This document shows, piece after piece, positions 1-9,942 of a stretch of 64,000 nt of DNA. A program made the translations under genes and the position numbers. Position 1 is the first letter of the stretch; every line of letters begins with the position of its first letter. The notes under the pieces are model-generated. The model searched no databases and was not told the DNA's origin. It saw only the letters and a list, made by a program, of their open reading frames with translations. Origin of the DNA: Gloeopeniophorella convolvens (lineage: Eukaryota; Basidiomycota; Agaricomycetes; Russulales); assembly GCA_022496205.1 (NCBI GenBank), contig WTXD01000058.1:1-64000 (forward strand). The letters are read 5' to 3'.

Positions 1-454
1 GGAAGATGGGAATCGAAGATGGGGAGCGACGTGTGTGCGATAGGTTAAAGGAATAAGCGATGCGTGCGTGTATGTGCGGCTGTACAGAAAACAAAGACAA
101 GACAAAATCAGAGCGGATAGAGAGACCAAAGACAAAGGAAAATAGAACGAAAAAGAGACCCCAACCAAAAGGGAGAGACCAGAACGACAGCGGTGTGGGG
201 GCGGAGTCAGCGCGGGGCTACATATTGTCATGACGGGCCCGCGCCGCCGTCCGGCGCACCCTGGCTTGGACTTGGTACATACTGAATCCTCATCCGACCG
301 CAGAAGACAGCCATCTCGCGATGGATAAGGACCGGAGTGTGCATATGATCAGGTCTGTCTAGGTGAATATGGCATACCCCACACGCCTCCGATTCCGATC
401 GTACACTACCTCGCTCCGCACACTCCACCCCAGGGCCCAGCGCCAGGTTCGTCC
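1..454. other. Flank of duplicated array, no gene seen
   Basis: No convincing coding region is visible in the first 454 bases. From about 280 on, the sequence closely resembles the stretch at about 8490-8690, which also lies just downstream (3') of a family A gene. It is therefore the 3' flank of duplication unit 1. Short ORFs here on both strands look incidental. Confidence 0.5.
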
Positions 455-875
455 TCACTCCCCATCCTCATCCTCCTCATCCTCCTCCGCACTGGCCGCC
501 TTTTTCCCCTTGATATGCTCCTTCTTCCCGTCCCGCGCAGACTTCGAGAATGCTGCACGGACCTCCTCTGCCGTAAAGACGGCCGTAAAGTCGACCAGCA
601 CAGCCGCGACGGACGCTGGTGCGACCTTTGCGACGGACGTGTTTGGCGCGCCCTTGTTTGCCTGGATCTGGAGGTTCCATGCCGTCTTCGTGAGCTGCGG
701 CACCGCGTCAGTGCATATGCGTGTGTGTGGGGAGGCTGCGGCGCACCCCCTGCATGTCGAAGCGGAAGTTCGCGTCGTTGTAAATCGTCCCCGGGTTGTT
801 CGGGAAGCCAGTCAGCTTGCTCGCGTCGATGCTTGCGATAAATTCCTGTGTGGCTTTCTTGAGCGAGGGCGCCAT
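455..875 (-). CDS. Family A small protein, copy 1 (122 aa, unknown function)
   Basis: Two exons, 875-747 and 694-455, joined over a 52-nt GT-AG intron give 122 aa. Exon 1 encodes 43 residues beginning MAPSLKKATQEF and containing GFPNNPGTIYND. Exon 2 begins LTKTAWNLQIQAN and ends in an acidic tail (AEEDEEDEDGE). The start is the first ATG after a TATA box, and the same ATG and the same intron position recur in copies 2 (2412-2850) and 3 (8691-9099), which strongly supports the model. There is no signal peptide or membrane segment, so a soluble intracellular protein is likely (inference). I do not recognise the family. Conservation across three copies, with differences mainly in the C-terminal tail, suggests a real expressed gene family rather than chance ORFs. 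Confidence 0.7.
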
Positions 876-929
876 GGTGAATTGGGTAGTCGGGAGGCAC
901 TGGTGGGAGCTGACGTGTGGATTCGTACA

Positions 930-940
930 GGCTTATATGC
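930..940 (-). promoter_or_regulatory. TATA box of family A copy 1
   Basis: On the minus strand the sequence reads GCATATAAGC, about 58 bases upstream of the ATG at 875. The same motif sits at the same distance upstream of copies 2 and 3, so it is the likely core promoter. Confidence 0.55.
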
Positions 941-1462
941 GCTGCCGTGAGGTCAATATGAACAAACCTGAGTGTGGTGCATTTGGAACTGGGGGCTGTA
1001 TTGGTGCTACATGGAAGGTAAGTATCTATCACAGAACACACGATGTAAACTGACTGAACTTCCTAGGCTCCGGGAGGTGGTCGGAACTGGATTTCCGCCT
1101 TCCAGCATCATGGTTTCGCTCGCGGACTGGTGAGGACTCGGATCTGCCCAGCGGGTATGGCAACGCACCGAACCGGCACATACAATGCCGGGTTGGCTCT
1201 AGGACCTGCTGTTGGATGTCGTGCCCCGTCCGGCCATGTGTATGAGACCGTTGGTGAGTGGTATCTTAGATCTGCGCTGGAGGACCACTCAATCTCATCT
1301 GCGACGTCGACATAGGGTCCAGCTGAGACTCAAGCAATGACAAGCATGAATCTTACGTGCCTTGACCGTTTCGTCGCTGGAGGACCACATTTCTAAGCCC
1401 TGGCCTCTCCGACGCGCCTCTTCAACTTCAGCGCTTCAGCACTCATACCTGACCCCCACCGC

Positions 1463-1853
1463 TCATGTCACCTTCTCGATATGCCCCTTTGTCCTGTCAT
1501 TTGCCAACTTCTGCAATGTAGCGCGCACATCGTCTGCCGTCGCTCCGCTATCAAAGTCAACGAGCACGCCCGCGGCTGTATCGTGCGCAGCCTTCACCAT
1601 CGATGTATTTGGCACGCCTTTGTTGGCCTGGATCTGCAGATTCCACACCGTTTTGGTCAACTGCGTCACGTGCGAGCACCCTCGGGCGTGAATAGTACGA
1701 CTCCGCTTGCTTGGCGTGCTGCTGCTTACCCTTTGCAGATCCAGGCAGAAGTCACCGTCGCTGTAGAGCGTACGAATGTGTTCGGGAAGCTTTCGAGCTT
1801 GCGGGGATGCTGTCGATGCTGTCACGCAAGGCTTCTTTGAGGCTCAGAGCCCT
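1463..1853 (-). pseudogene. Family B paralogue 1, start lost and exon 1 frameshifted
   Basis: Exon 2 (1660-1463) encodes a clean relative of family A exon 2, with TKTVWNLQIQANKGVPNT and a VLVDFDSGATADDVRA segment, ending at TGA. Exon 1 (about 1853-1730) aligns with family A exon 1, but the codon at the start position is AGG instead of ATG, and the frame slips near the residues equivalent to SKLTGFPN. A TATA-like ATATAAATC on the minus strand (about 1938-1946) survives upstream. This is a family A paralogue in decay. Use of an alternative start cannot be excluded, but no in-frame one joins both halves. Confidence 0.55.
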
Positions 1854-2411
1854 GTTTTAGGTGAGTGTATTGGGGTGCGCATGCGCAAGACGGCCGCGTA
1901 ATGAGTACAAGGATCTGCTGACATGGACCTAAACAAGATTTATATGCTGCTGAAGTTCTAGCGCGCAGCGCGTCCTCTCTGACAGTGGTCAAGAATGAGC
2001 CGTGCGCGAGCGCAGAGATGGAAAGACGCTTCGAATTGCTCTTCGCCAACACATCATGGTGTATCGACTAAAGACGAGGGGTTTCTCTGCACGTGGAGAC
2101 TGGGACCTCAGTAGGCCCGTGCGAGAGCACGAGTCGAAACCCCGGGCCGCCGGCCCGGGTCGTAAAGTCAACATAACGAAATCAAAGCGGACTGCGCACG
2201 TGTTTATCCGCATGCGCGCTCCACGAAGCGAACGAAAAACAAAATACGAACGTCTGGTTCCAACAGTTTCAAAGAGAGTACAGAAAGGGAGGGCACTGAG
2301 CAACAGGGATGGAAGAGCGAGGCCGGCGAAGGGTGTCGTCGTCTTACATAATGTGTGGGTGATGGGAGATTTTGCCTGTAAAAGGAAAATAAAACACTAG
2401 GCGCCCGAGGC

Positions 2412-2850
2412 TCAGATATAGAAGCTCCTCGTAAGCAAGGCAAGCCTAGTAGCGCCACTGGGCTCATTGGCTTCCGCCTGCGGCCCCTCGATACGCTCCT
2501 TCGTCCCGTCCCGCCCAGACACTGCGAACGCCGCACGGACCTGCTCCGCCGTAAAGACGGCCGTAAAGTCGACCAGCACCGCCGCGACGGACGCAGGCGC
2601 AGCCTTTGCAACGGATGTGTTTGGCGCGTTCTTATTTGCCTGGATCTGGAGGTTCCACGCCGTCTTTGTGAGCTACGGCCCTGCGTCAATATGTATGTCC
2701 GGGTGGCGGGAGGCGGCGCACCCCCTGCATGTCGAAGCGGAAGTTCGCGTCAGTGTAGATCGTCCCCGGGTTGTTCGGGAAGCCTGTCAGCCTGGCCGCG
2801 GGGATTTCCGCGATGAATTCTTGCAAGGCTTTCTTGAGCGACGGCGCCAT
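2412..2850 (-). CDS. Family A small protein, copy 2 (129 aa, diverged tail)
   Basis: Exons 2850-2722 and 2672-2412 flank a 49-nt intron. Exon 1 is again exactly 43 codons (MAPSLKKALQEFIAEI..., then GFPNNPGTIYTDANFRFDMQG), and exon 2 starts LTKTAWNLQIQANKNAPNT. The body is very close to copy 1, but the C-terminus differs: the acidic tail is replaced by a longer one with IEGPQAEANEPSG, ending SFYI before TGA. A TATA box lies at about 2906-2913. The gene reads through without lesions. Its role is unknown. The altered tail may be a functional change or early decay. Confidence 0.65.
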
Positions 2851-2905
2851 GGTGAGTTGGGTAGTCGGAGGCCACTGGTGGGAGCTGACCTGGGGGTGCG
2901 TGTAG

Positions 2906-2914
2906 GCTTATATG
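2906..2914 (-). promoter_or_regulatory. TATA box of family A copy 2
   Basis: The minus strand reads ATATAAGC about 58 bases upstream of the ATG at 2850, matching the position in copies 1 and 3. Confidence 0.5.
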
Positions 2915-3131
2915 CGCCGCCGGAGGCTATATCAGATAAACACGAGCTCGGTGCATTGGAAGCTGAAGCCTAAGGCCTTGCATTAGTGCTGCATGGAAGG
3001 TAAGGAAGACATGGTCCAGACTGATTCTCCAGCCGCGGTGGGGCAGTCGGAATTGGGTTCCCGGTATACTTACCTTTGATATTCTCTTAGCGGTATTCGT
3101 ACCAATTATCACACACGAGCTCGTTCTTAAG

Positions 3132-3488
3132 TCACCCTCGTCGTGGTATGCCCCTTCGTCTGTCCTGTCCTTCGCCGACTTTTGGAACGCCACGGGCGCG
3201 TCTTGCCGTCACCCCGGTGTTGGAGTCGATGATGATGATCGTGGCCGAGTCCGGCGCGTTCCTGTTCGCCTGGATCTGCAGGTTCCACGCAGTTTTGGTC
3301 GACTGTGTGCCATACATCTTCGAGTGTGAGTGCAACTACGCCTGCTTGGCGCGCTGCCGTTTATCCCTTGCAGATCGAGGCGGGTCGCTTTTGTAGAGGT
3401 TCCTGCCTGTGTTCGGGAAGCCTTCAAGTTTGCTTGCGGGATTACTCTCGATGGAACCGCACGAGGCCTTCTTCAGGTTTGGGGCCTG
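3132..3488 (-). pseudogene. Family B paralogue 2, degenerate
   Basis: Exon 1 (from 3488) still reads NLKKASCGSIESNPASKL followed by EGFPNTGRNLY, clearly aligning with family A exon 1. The codon in the start position is CAG, and the end of exon 1 is out of frame. Exon 2 (3302-3132) begins STKTAWNLQIQANRNAP, then carries a short ATT/ATC-type repeat coding IIII where family A has VAAVLV, and is frame-disturbed after it. A TATA-like ATATAAAT (minus, about 3570) remains upstream. This is a pseudogene. Confidence 0.5.
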
Positions 3489-3989
3489 GTTCGGGTGAGT
3501 GTGTCCGGATGCGCGTACGCAACATGGTCGCACTATGTGCACGGGGATCTAATAACATAGACCCGATCAAAATTTATATGTTGCTGGAGTACTCGCTCAC
3601 GCACACGCGCAGCGCTCGCCCTCTGGCAGTGGTCAAGGATGAGCCGCGCGCGCTCGCGCAAAGATGGAGGGACACCTTCAACTACTCGTCAATGCATCAA
3701 AGTATGTTGATTGAGAACGGCTTGTTCAGAAGGTCAGTTCCATCGACCTGTTGATGTGCTATACAATGGGGTACGTGACGGGGTAGACAATAGGCGGCGC
3801 TGCGTTGTCCGTTGACGCGTTCCACAGAAACCGCCAACGCATCTTTGCCTAACTACGTCAGACAAGCTTATCTTCGAACTTCCCGCAATGAACTTGCGTC
3901 CCAATCTATCGCCGAGGATGTGCGATAGCTGATGGCGGCTTGTCCGGCGCACTGATGTCCTCGAGAGTGATGGGATTCATTACTGCTTC

Positions 3990-5520
3990 ATTCAACATGG
4001 CACTGACATCTCCTCTGCGATGCAGATTAATAACGCAAAGGCCGCGCTCTTCGAACGTCTGCTCGAAGCCTCGGAGCGGTTCAAACGACGTTGAAGCATG
4101 ATCAGGAGCGGCCATCCCACTACACCCCCGGCGCGGGCGCGCCGCCACTTCGCGGATCCCCATATGCATCGTACTCCATAAACGTCGGCGCATACGCAGG
4201 CGTGCCGTACGTACCCCTCCTGCACCGGCGCACCGTACCCATAATGCGGCGGCTGTGCGTACGTCGCGCAACCCATCACTGCACCTGGCACAGGAGCCGG
4301 CGGAACCTCGGGCGGCGGGCTCAGGTAGAACTCCTGCGGTGCGTGCGCCGCTGCAGCAGGCGTGAACGTGGGAGCGGAGGTGCTTGCGCGCAGCGCGGAC
4401 GAGCGGTGCGTACGCGCGGCCGCCGTCGCATCGTCCCGCGCATCCGGCCGACGGATCTCGATGCGCGAGCTCTGGCGTGGTGGGGCAAACAGTGCAGGGT
4501 CGGGCGACGGGTGTGGATGGTGGTGGGGGATGTGTACTGTATATGTAGATATTCGCGTGCGTGTGCATGGGCGGCGGGTACGGCATCATTTATATGGGAG
4601 CCGACACCTGCGCAGGCACGGGGAGGTACACGGGGCGACCAGTAGCGAGCTCGTAAGGAATGCCGTGCGCGTCTAGTGCAATACCCGGCGGCAGCGCGGG
4701 CGCCGATACGGGGGCGTAAGTGTACGGCGAAGCGTAACCCGGAGCAGGAGCGGGCTGTGTGAAGGTTGTCTGCAAGTGCGGGGGCGGAGAGCGCCAGAGG
4801 AGCCCGCCTACAGGCGCGGGAGCAGGATGTGGGACCGGGCAGGGGGAGAAGGCGACGTGACGCCGCTCGACGTGCTCGCAGGAGGATTTGGCTTGCGCGG
4901 GTGCCGGGAGGGGGATGACAGGGGGGGAGGGGGATCGCGCAACTTGAAGGCGTCGTCAGCGGGAGGCTCGGACGGTATTACTGTACTGGTTGTTTTTCGA
5001 TGGCGATGTGTAACTTGTGGGCGGTGACGCAGGCTTGGCCACAGGGATGAACACCGGAGATTGGCAGTTGAGGCGGCGCCGGCGCTTCTGCGGGTGCGGG
5101 TGCCGGAGGGGTGGGAAGTTCATGCAGCGGAGATGAAGGCACAGCAGCAGTGTGACAGGACTGTGACAGGGCGACGCTCAACAGTCTCGAGCTTGAACGA
5201 GCACGTGGCAGGAACACAGTGAATACCAGCTCGCCCTCTTCACGCTCCACCGCACGAGGTGGCGTTGGGGCATGGGGCACATGTACTCGAGGAAACGTCC
5301 GCACAATGATCTCAGGGTTGGATCCGGAGAGCTTGACACGGAACGCTGCACCGTGGCCAGGGCGAGCTGACCGACGGTAGAGCAGGGTCCGAGTAGAGGA
5401 AGAGCTCGTGGTGTTTCGTCCACGGTCGCTCCGGCCTCACCAGGCACCATGTACGAGATGATGGCGAAGATGGCGAGTCTGCAGAGGGCGGGGGACGAAT
5501 TCGAGATGAGGGCATGAATT
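3990..5520 (-). pseudogene. Broken proline/tyrosine-rich gene of unknown family
   Basis: Several minus-strand stretches look protein-coding but are in different frames. They are a block reading YRRSARPGHGAAFRVKLSG and continuing through EIIVRTFPRVHVPHAPTPP (about 5400-4990), a block with APVGGLLWRSPPPHLQTTFT and GIPYELATGRPVYLPVP (about 4830-4595), a block with FAPPRQSSRIEIRRPDARDD (about 4490-4400), and a block with EVPPAPVPGAVMGCATYAQP and YGYGAPVQEGYV that shifts frame into a short tail ending at about 4110. I could not join them with convincing splice sites. The simplest reading is a multi-exon, proline-rich gene that has picked up frameshifts. I do not recognise the family. Confidence 0.35.
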
Positions 5521-5585
5521 ATCGGGAGGGGTCCCGATGGAATGACGGAGGTTGTATTCGAAGTGAACAATACGACAACGAACAA

Positions 5586-7140
5586 CCTGGTATAGTCCGT
5601 AATTTATTTGCATGAGAGAAGCACTAGTAACGATAAGTCGTGTTCCTAGGTGTGGTAATCGGTGGTGGAATTGCGAGGGTCATCAGCGGAGATCAGGGGT
5701 AATCAAGTTCAAAGGGGCGTGGCACCAGCTTTGATCCGAAGTACTCTTCTCACTCACTGGTTCACTGGGCAGGCTACTTAGTCGCTCTTAGTCGCTGTGC
5801 GCCGGCCCGGTTCGCCCATCTCGCACAATTACCGTCACGACTCCGTGGAGAAGCCCGCAGAGGTCGACCCTGCGTCGTACTTAACAGCATGGCAGGCATC
5901 TAGCTGCGCCCCCCGACTCTATTGGTATCACGCGGATTTGTCCAGGGTCGACGCGAACATTGTCACTCTAGCGAGATCCAATGAATTGTTGGTACGCCCC
6001 GTCGGATAGACGGTACTTCCATGGCTTCGAACATTGACATTGAGAGACTCGTAGTAACCGGAAAATAAGCATGGCAAGAACTGGCCATACCAGGAAGCGA
6101 CAATGGTGAGCACCGTATGCGATCCGGGTTCAACTTTCCAGTTGGTCAGCGAGACGCCGGTCTACGTTGACATGAATCTCCATGAGGGCCAGTGTCTTCT
6201 GCAGTGTGCGCTTCATGATCACGTTTGAGCACGTTCCTACTTGGTTTTTACAGCATACGGAGTTGCGACTCGATCTGGAGCGGGGAGCACCGAAGCACAA
6301 ATTTTCGCGAACTTACACATGATAGAATCGGTGCTTCAATGATCTCGGAAGAACCAACGCAATGACTCATGGACCCAGGCGGTGGAGCATGATGTGGCTT
6401 CTTGCTACTCGCTTGCGTCTTTTCTCCTTGACCATTCTCGGGCTGATGTGTCGACAAATTTTGTAGCTGGGATCTTGGCTCAGGGGCATGCATTTGCCAC
6501 TTCTCGTTTATCCATCTATTTCTCACATTTGAGCCGAAACTTCGCCCAGCACGCGCTGAACGATGCACAGACAATGTCTTCGGCAGGGCTCGTGGTGAGT
6601 CACCGTTCTCTTCAAGATCCCTTGCACCAACGCCAGATATCTCGCAAGGAACGGCCGTGCTCGTAGCGTTAGAGTGCTGGTAGAGTAGCGGTGTACGCTG
6701 CTGCGAGCCGTGCACGCTGAGGTATCACTCAGCTCCTGGATCATTGTGTTCGTCGTTTGTGAGTCTCTTTGCGGCTCAGCCTGTCCTGACCTTATCTGTA
6801 GTGACTCGGGTTTTGTGATGCGACAATTCTTCAATTCGGGAATGTAGAAAGGAACAGTGGGCCCACTTAGCCGTTCTAATCTCAATGTGACAATATCGGT
6901 CTGGATGGGACTTTGCCTTCTCGGTGACACCATTTACCATCGTCCAGGGAAGGAGGGCTCAGCCGCAACAGCAGGTGTCGTACTGGATTGCATTCAGGTT
7001 CGGCATCAAAAAACCACTTCTTGATTGCGCAACCATGTTTTTCGTAACGTCCCCGAGACCGCCCCTGATGCTGACTATGGCTTGGGCCGCCCAACCGATA
7101 GATTACGGAGGTCTTTATCCCTCTGGAGCACGTGGTGAAT
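5586..7140. other. Intergenic, one doubtful minus-strand ORF (6248-6715)
   Basis: About 1.5 kb without a recognisable gene. An intronless 155-codon ORF at 6248-6715 (minus) has a hydrophilic, Q/P/S-rich product with no motif I know. I would not call it without transcript evidence. No repeat structure was seen. Confidence 0.3.
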
Positions 7141-7150
7141 GTCTCCAAGA

Positions 7151-7160
7151 CATATAAAAG
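7151..7160 (+). promoter_or_regulatory. TATA box of the repeat-peptide precursor gene
   Basis: The sequence ACATATAAAA lies about 100 bases upstream of the ATG at 7253, on the coding strand, with no intervening ATG that opens a long frame. It is a good core-promoter candidate and argues that the downstream gene is strongly expressed. Confidence 0.55.
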
Positions 7161-7252
7161 TCCAGACTGAGAAGCCCTGCTTCCCCAGTACAGCTCCCAT
7201 CGTTGTGCGTCCTCGAAAACCTCTTCGATACACCATTCAGCTCCTCGCACCC

Positions 7253-7698
7253 ATGCGTCTTCTGTCTCTGTTCATCGTCTGCCTGGCAGTCGCCATCAAT
7301 GCGTCTCCAATCCAGGGCAACGGTATTGATTTCGTCCAGTCTCCTTCAGTGGTTTCCTGACATCTGTAACCTCAGTGTTGGACATCGCTGCGAGAGAGCC
7401 GCTCCCCCCTGCCAACCATCCCGGTCATATCAAGCGCGCTCCCCAGTCGGGCCGTGAGGATATCAAGCGTGCCCCTCAGTCTGGTCGTGAGGATATCAAG
7501 CGTACCCCCCAGTCGGGTCGTGAGGATATCAAGCGCGACCCACAGTCCGGTCGTGAGGATATCAAGCGTACTCCCCAGACCAATCCTGCTGACCGGAGGC
7601 GCACCGCTGAGAACATCGCTGCGAGAGAGTCACTTCCCCCTCACAACCCTCCCGGTCATATCAAGCGCGATGACTTGCTGAGCAGGAGCTGCCCATGA
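7253..7698 (+). CDS. Secreted Kex2-processed repeat-peptide precursor (130 aa)
   Basis: Exons 7253-7322 and 7376-7698 are joined over a 53-nt intron (GTATTG...CTCAG, with a CTGAC branch site) that keeps frame. Residues 1-18 (MRLLSLFIVCLAVAINAS) form a signal peptide. The mature part contains seven dibasic sites. After a leader containing PLPPANHPGHIKR come four 11-residue units of the form (A/A/T/D)PQSGREDIKR, then a fifth divergent unit (TPQTNPADRRR), then a segment echoing the leader (SLPPHNPPGHIKR), and a short tail DDLLSRSCP. In fungi, Golgi Kex2 cuts after Lys-Arg and carboxypeptidase Kex1 trims the ends, so the predicted products are nine-residue peptides such as APQSGREDI (inference). 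This matches the general design of fungal Kex2-processed repeat proteins and pheromone-like precursors. No tailoring enzyme is recognised next to it. What the peptides do is unknown. Confidence 0.8.
7438..7569 (+). repeat. Four in-frame 33-nt repeats of the precursor
   Basis: Units at 7438, 7471, 7504 and 7537 each encode (X)PQSGREDIKR. A fifth, diverged 33-nt unit follows at 7570-7602. The codons for Pro, Ser, Gly and Arg differ between units while the peptide stays the same; only the first residue varies (A, A, T, D). That pattern points to selection on the peptide rather than very recent duplication alone. Confidence 0.85.
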
Positions 7699-8460
7699 GC
7701 AGTGTATCAGCTGTGCGTACACCCATATCTGTCCTTGTTTTGTCCCTGTCGGTTGTGCTTATAAGGAATACAGGTAGAGACGGATCCGGCGACGTCTACC
7801 AATGTGATGACATCCTGACGGTAGATGTAGGACGGCTCATGTATTGTTTGCTCATGTGTCTCTGTGGATGGCGTTCTGTCCTTAGCGCATAGAAGCAGCT
7901 AGTATACATGGGGCATGTATAAACAGACGTATTTTTGGTGTATTCAGTGGCCGAAGGTCTGGTGCGCTCGCCTCAAGGAAGGAACCAGCGGACGTGCGCT
8001 GTATGCAGCATACTGTCAATGCCATGACGGTATCACCATTCCCTTTAGTGGATTTGTACCATGGTCCTATCAGCTGATTGGAGCCTTATAATCAAAGCGG
8101 AGAGATCGTAAACCGGGGAGTCATTGAGTGCATTGTTAGTTACTCGAGTGTCCATTACAAACATGTACACAATGGGTCAACTCATTTCGTACATCACAAG
8201 CAGGGAGCCGCGAGTGGGTGGGGCATATTGGTGGGGCCGCGGAGAGACGACTGGAAATGACAAGGCATTGATATAATAGAGCGGCATAGTGTGTTTTCTC
8301 GTCTCGTATCGAAGAAATGATATTGAAGATCCCGAACGGAGCTCAATTGCACCAGTCACGGTCGACGCAAAACGACTTTGTTCAAGGCGCGCCGGAGCCT
8401 GCCGGCGCATGGAGTGCCAGCTGTAAACCCCGCCTATTTACAGTCACACCTCAGTCTTGT
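7699..8460. other. Intergenic, 3' flank of the precursor gene
   Basis: No gene is recognised. A short ORF right after the stop (7695-7892) is probably 3' UTR. The region ends where duplication unit 3 begins. Confidence 0.4.
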
Positions 8461-8690
8461 CCAATCACACCGCTGGTCCCCGTTGCCGGCGCTGAGTGCG
8501 AACCCGACCGCAGAGGACGGCCATCTCGCGATGGATGAGGGCCGGAGTCTGCGTATGACCAGGTCCTGTATAGGAGAATATGGAATACCCCTCGCACGCC
8601 TCCGATTCCGATCGTACCAAGTACACTATGTACCTCGCTCCGTACAATCTACCCTAGCGCCAGGCTCGTCTTCACTCCCCATCCTCATCC

Positions 8691-9099
8691 TCACTCTCCA
8701 TCTTCATCATCCTCCGCGTCGGCCGCATTTGCTCCCCGGATATATTCCTTCGTCCCATCCCGCGCAGACTTCGCAAATGCCGCACGGACCTGCTCCGCCG
8801 TGAAGACGGCCGTAAAGTCGACCAGCACCGCCGCGACGGATGCTGGCGCGACCTTTGCAACGGATGTGTTTGGCGCGTTCTTATTTGCCTGGACCTGAAG
8901 GTTCCACGCCGTCCTTGTGAGCTGCGGCCCTGCGTCAATATGTGTGTACGAGTAGCGGGAGGCGGCGCACCCCCTGCATGTCGAAGCGGAAGTTCAAGTC
9001 GTTGTAGATCGTCCCCGGGTTGTTTGGGAAGCCTGTCAGCCTAGCCGCGGGGATTTCCGCGATGAATTCTTGCAAGGCTTTCTTGAGCGAGGGCGCCAT
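8691..9099 (-). CDS. Family A small protein, copy 3 (119 aa)
   Basis: Exons 9099-8971 (43 codons) and 8921-8691 surround a 49-nt intron, giving 119 aa. Exon 1 reads MAPSLKKALQEFIAEIPAAR and then GFPNNPGTIYND. Exon 2 starts LTRTAWNLQVQANKNAPNT and ends with an acidic DAEDDEDGE tail, as in copy 1. All three copies keep the same start, intron phase and promoter. Function is unknown, and no signal peptide or membrane span is seen. This copy is intact. Confidence 0.7.
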
Positions 9100-9154
9100 G
9101 GTGAGTTGGGTAGTCGCGGGGCACTGGTGGGAGCTGACGTGCGGATTGGTACAG

Positions 9155-9163
9155 GCTTATATG
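9155..9163 (-). promoter_or_regulatory. TATA box of family A copy 3
   Basis: The minus strand reads CATATAAGC about 58 bases upstream of the ATG at 9099, as in copies 1 and 2. Confidence 0.5.
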
Positions 9164-9599
9164 CGCCAACGTGAGGTCAATACGAACAAACTCGAGCATG
9201 CATTTGAAGCTGGGGCGCTGTATCGGTGCTGCATGGAAGGTAATTATCTGTCACATGTCACAGAACATACGATGTAAACTGACTGAACTTCCTAAACGCC
9301 GGGAAGTGGTCGGAACTGGATTTCTGCCTTCCAGCATCATGGTTTCCCTACCGGACTGGTGAGGACTCAGACCTGCCCAGCGGGTATGGCAGTGCACCTA
9401 ACCGGCACATACAATGCCAGGTTGGCCTAGGACCTGCTGTTGGATGTCGTGCCCCGTCCGGCCGTATGTATGTGTGAGGCCTTTGGTGAATGGTATCTTA
9501 GATCTGCACTGAAGGGTCACCCAATCTCACCTGCGACGTCGACATAGGGTCCGATGGTCCAACTGAGACTCAAACAATGACAAGCATGAATTTACGTGT

Positions 9600-9942
9600 A
9601 TTGCAGCGTGCACATCGTCTGCCGTCGCTCCGCTGTCAAAATCAACGAGCACGGCGGCGACCGTATGGGGCGCAGCCTTCACCATCAACGTATTCGGCGC
9701 GTCTTTGTTGGCCTAGATCTGCAAATTCTACACCGTTTTGGTCAACTGTGTCATGTGTGAGCACCCTCGGGCGTAAGAAGTACGACTTTGCTTGCTTGGC
9801 GTGCTGCCGCTTACCCTTTGCAGATCCAGGTGGAAGTCGCCGTCTTCGTAGAGGTTTACAAATGTGCTTGGGAAGCTCCCGAGCTTGCAGGGATGCTGTC
9901 GCTGGTGCAGTCACGCAAGGCTTCTATGAGACTCAGAGCCAT
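9600..9942 (-). pseudogene. Family B paralogue 3, nonsense codons
   Basis: This copy keeps an ATG (9942) opening MALSLIEALRD, which shows what the ancestral B start looked like, but the frame ends after 28 codons. The exon 2 relic (about 9755 downward) has TAG in place of the Trp and a Gln of the NLQIQAN block. The rest still resembles NAPNTLMVKAAPHTVAAVLV. Both lesions are G-to-A or C-to-T type. The upstream TATA motif seen in B1 is also mutated here. Confidence 0.55.

Larger units (their letters stand above)
280..2085. repeat. Segmental duplication unit 1 (A1 + B1)
   Basis: This block contains family A copy 1, the B1 pseudogene and a conserved trailing segment (about 1985-2075) with the words GATGGAAAGACGCTTC and CATGGTGTATCGACTAAAGACG. 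The same order recurs at about 8460-10170 and, more diverged, at 2412-3720. Borders are estimated by eye. Confidence 0.5.
2412..3720. repeat. Segmental duplication unit 2 (A2 + B2)
   Basis: This is the second A/B pair. The trailing segment at about 3630-3700 (TGGTCAAGGATGAGCCGCGCG and a CAAAGATGG motif) matches the tails of units 1 and 3 but is more diverged. Borders are approximate. Confidence 0.4.

Noticed and set aside
7438..7602. CRISPR-like regular 33-nt repeats
   Set aside because: The repeats are directly adjacent, in frame, protein-coding and in a eukaryotic gene with a signal peptide.
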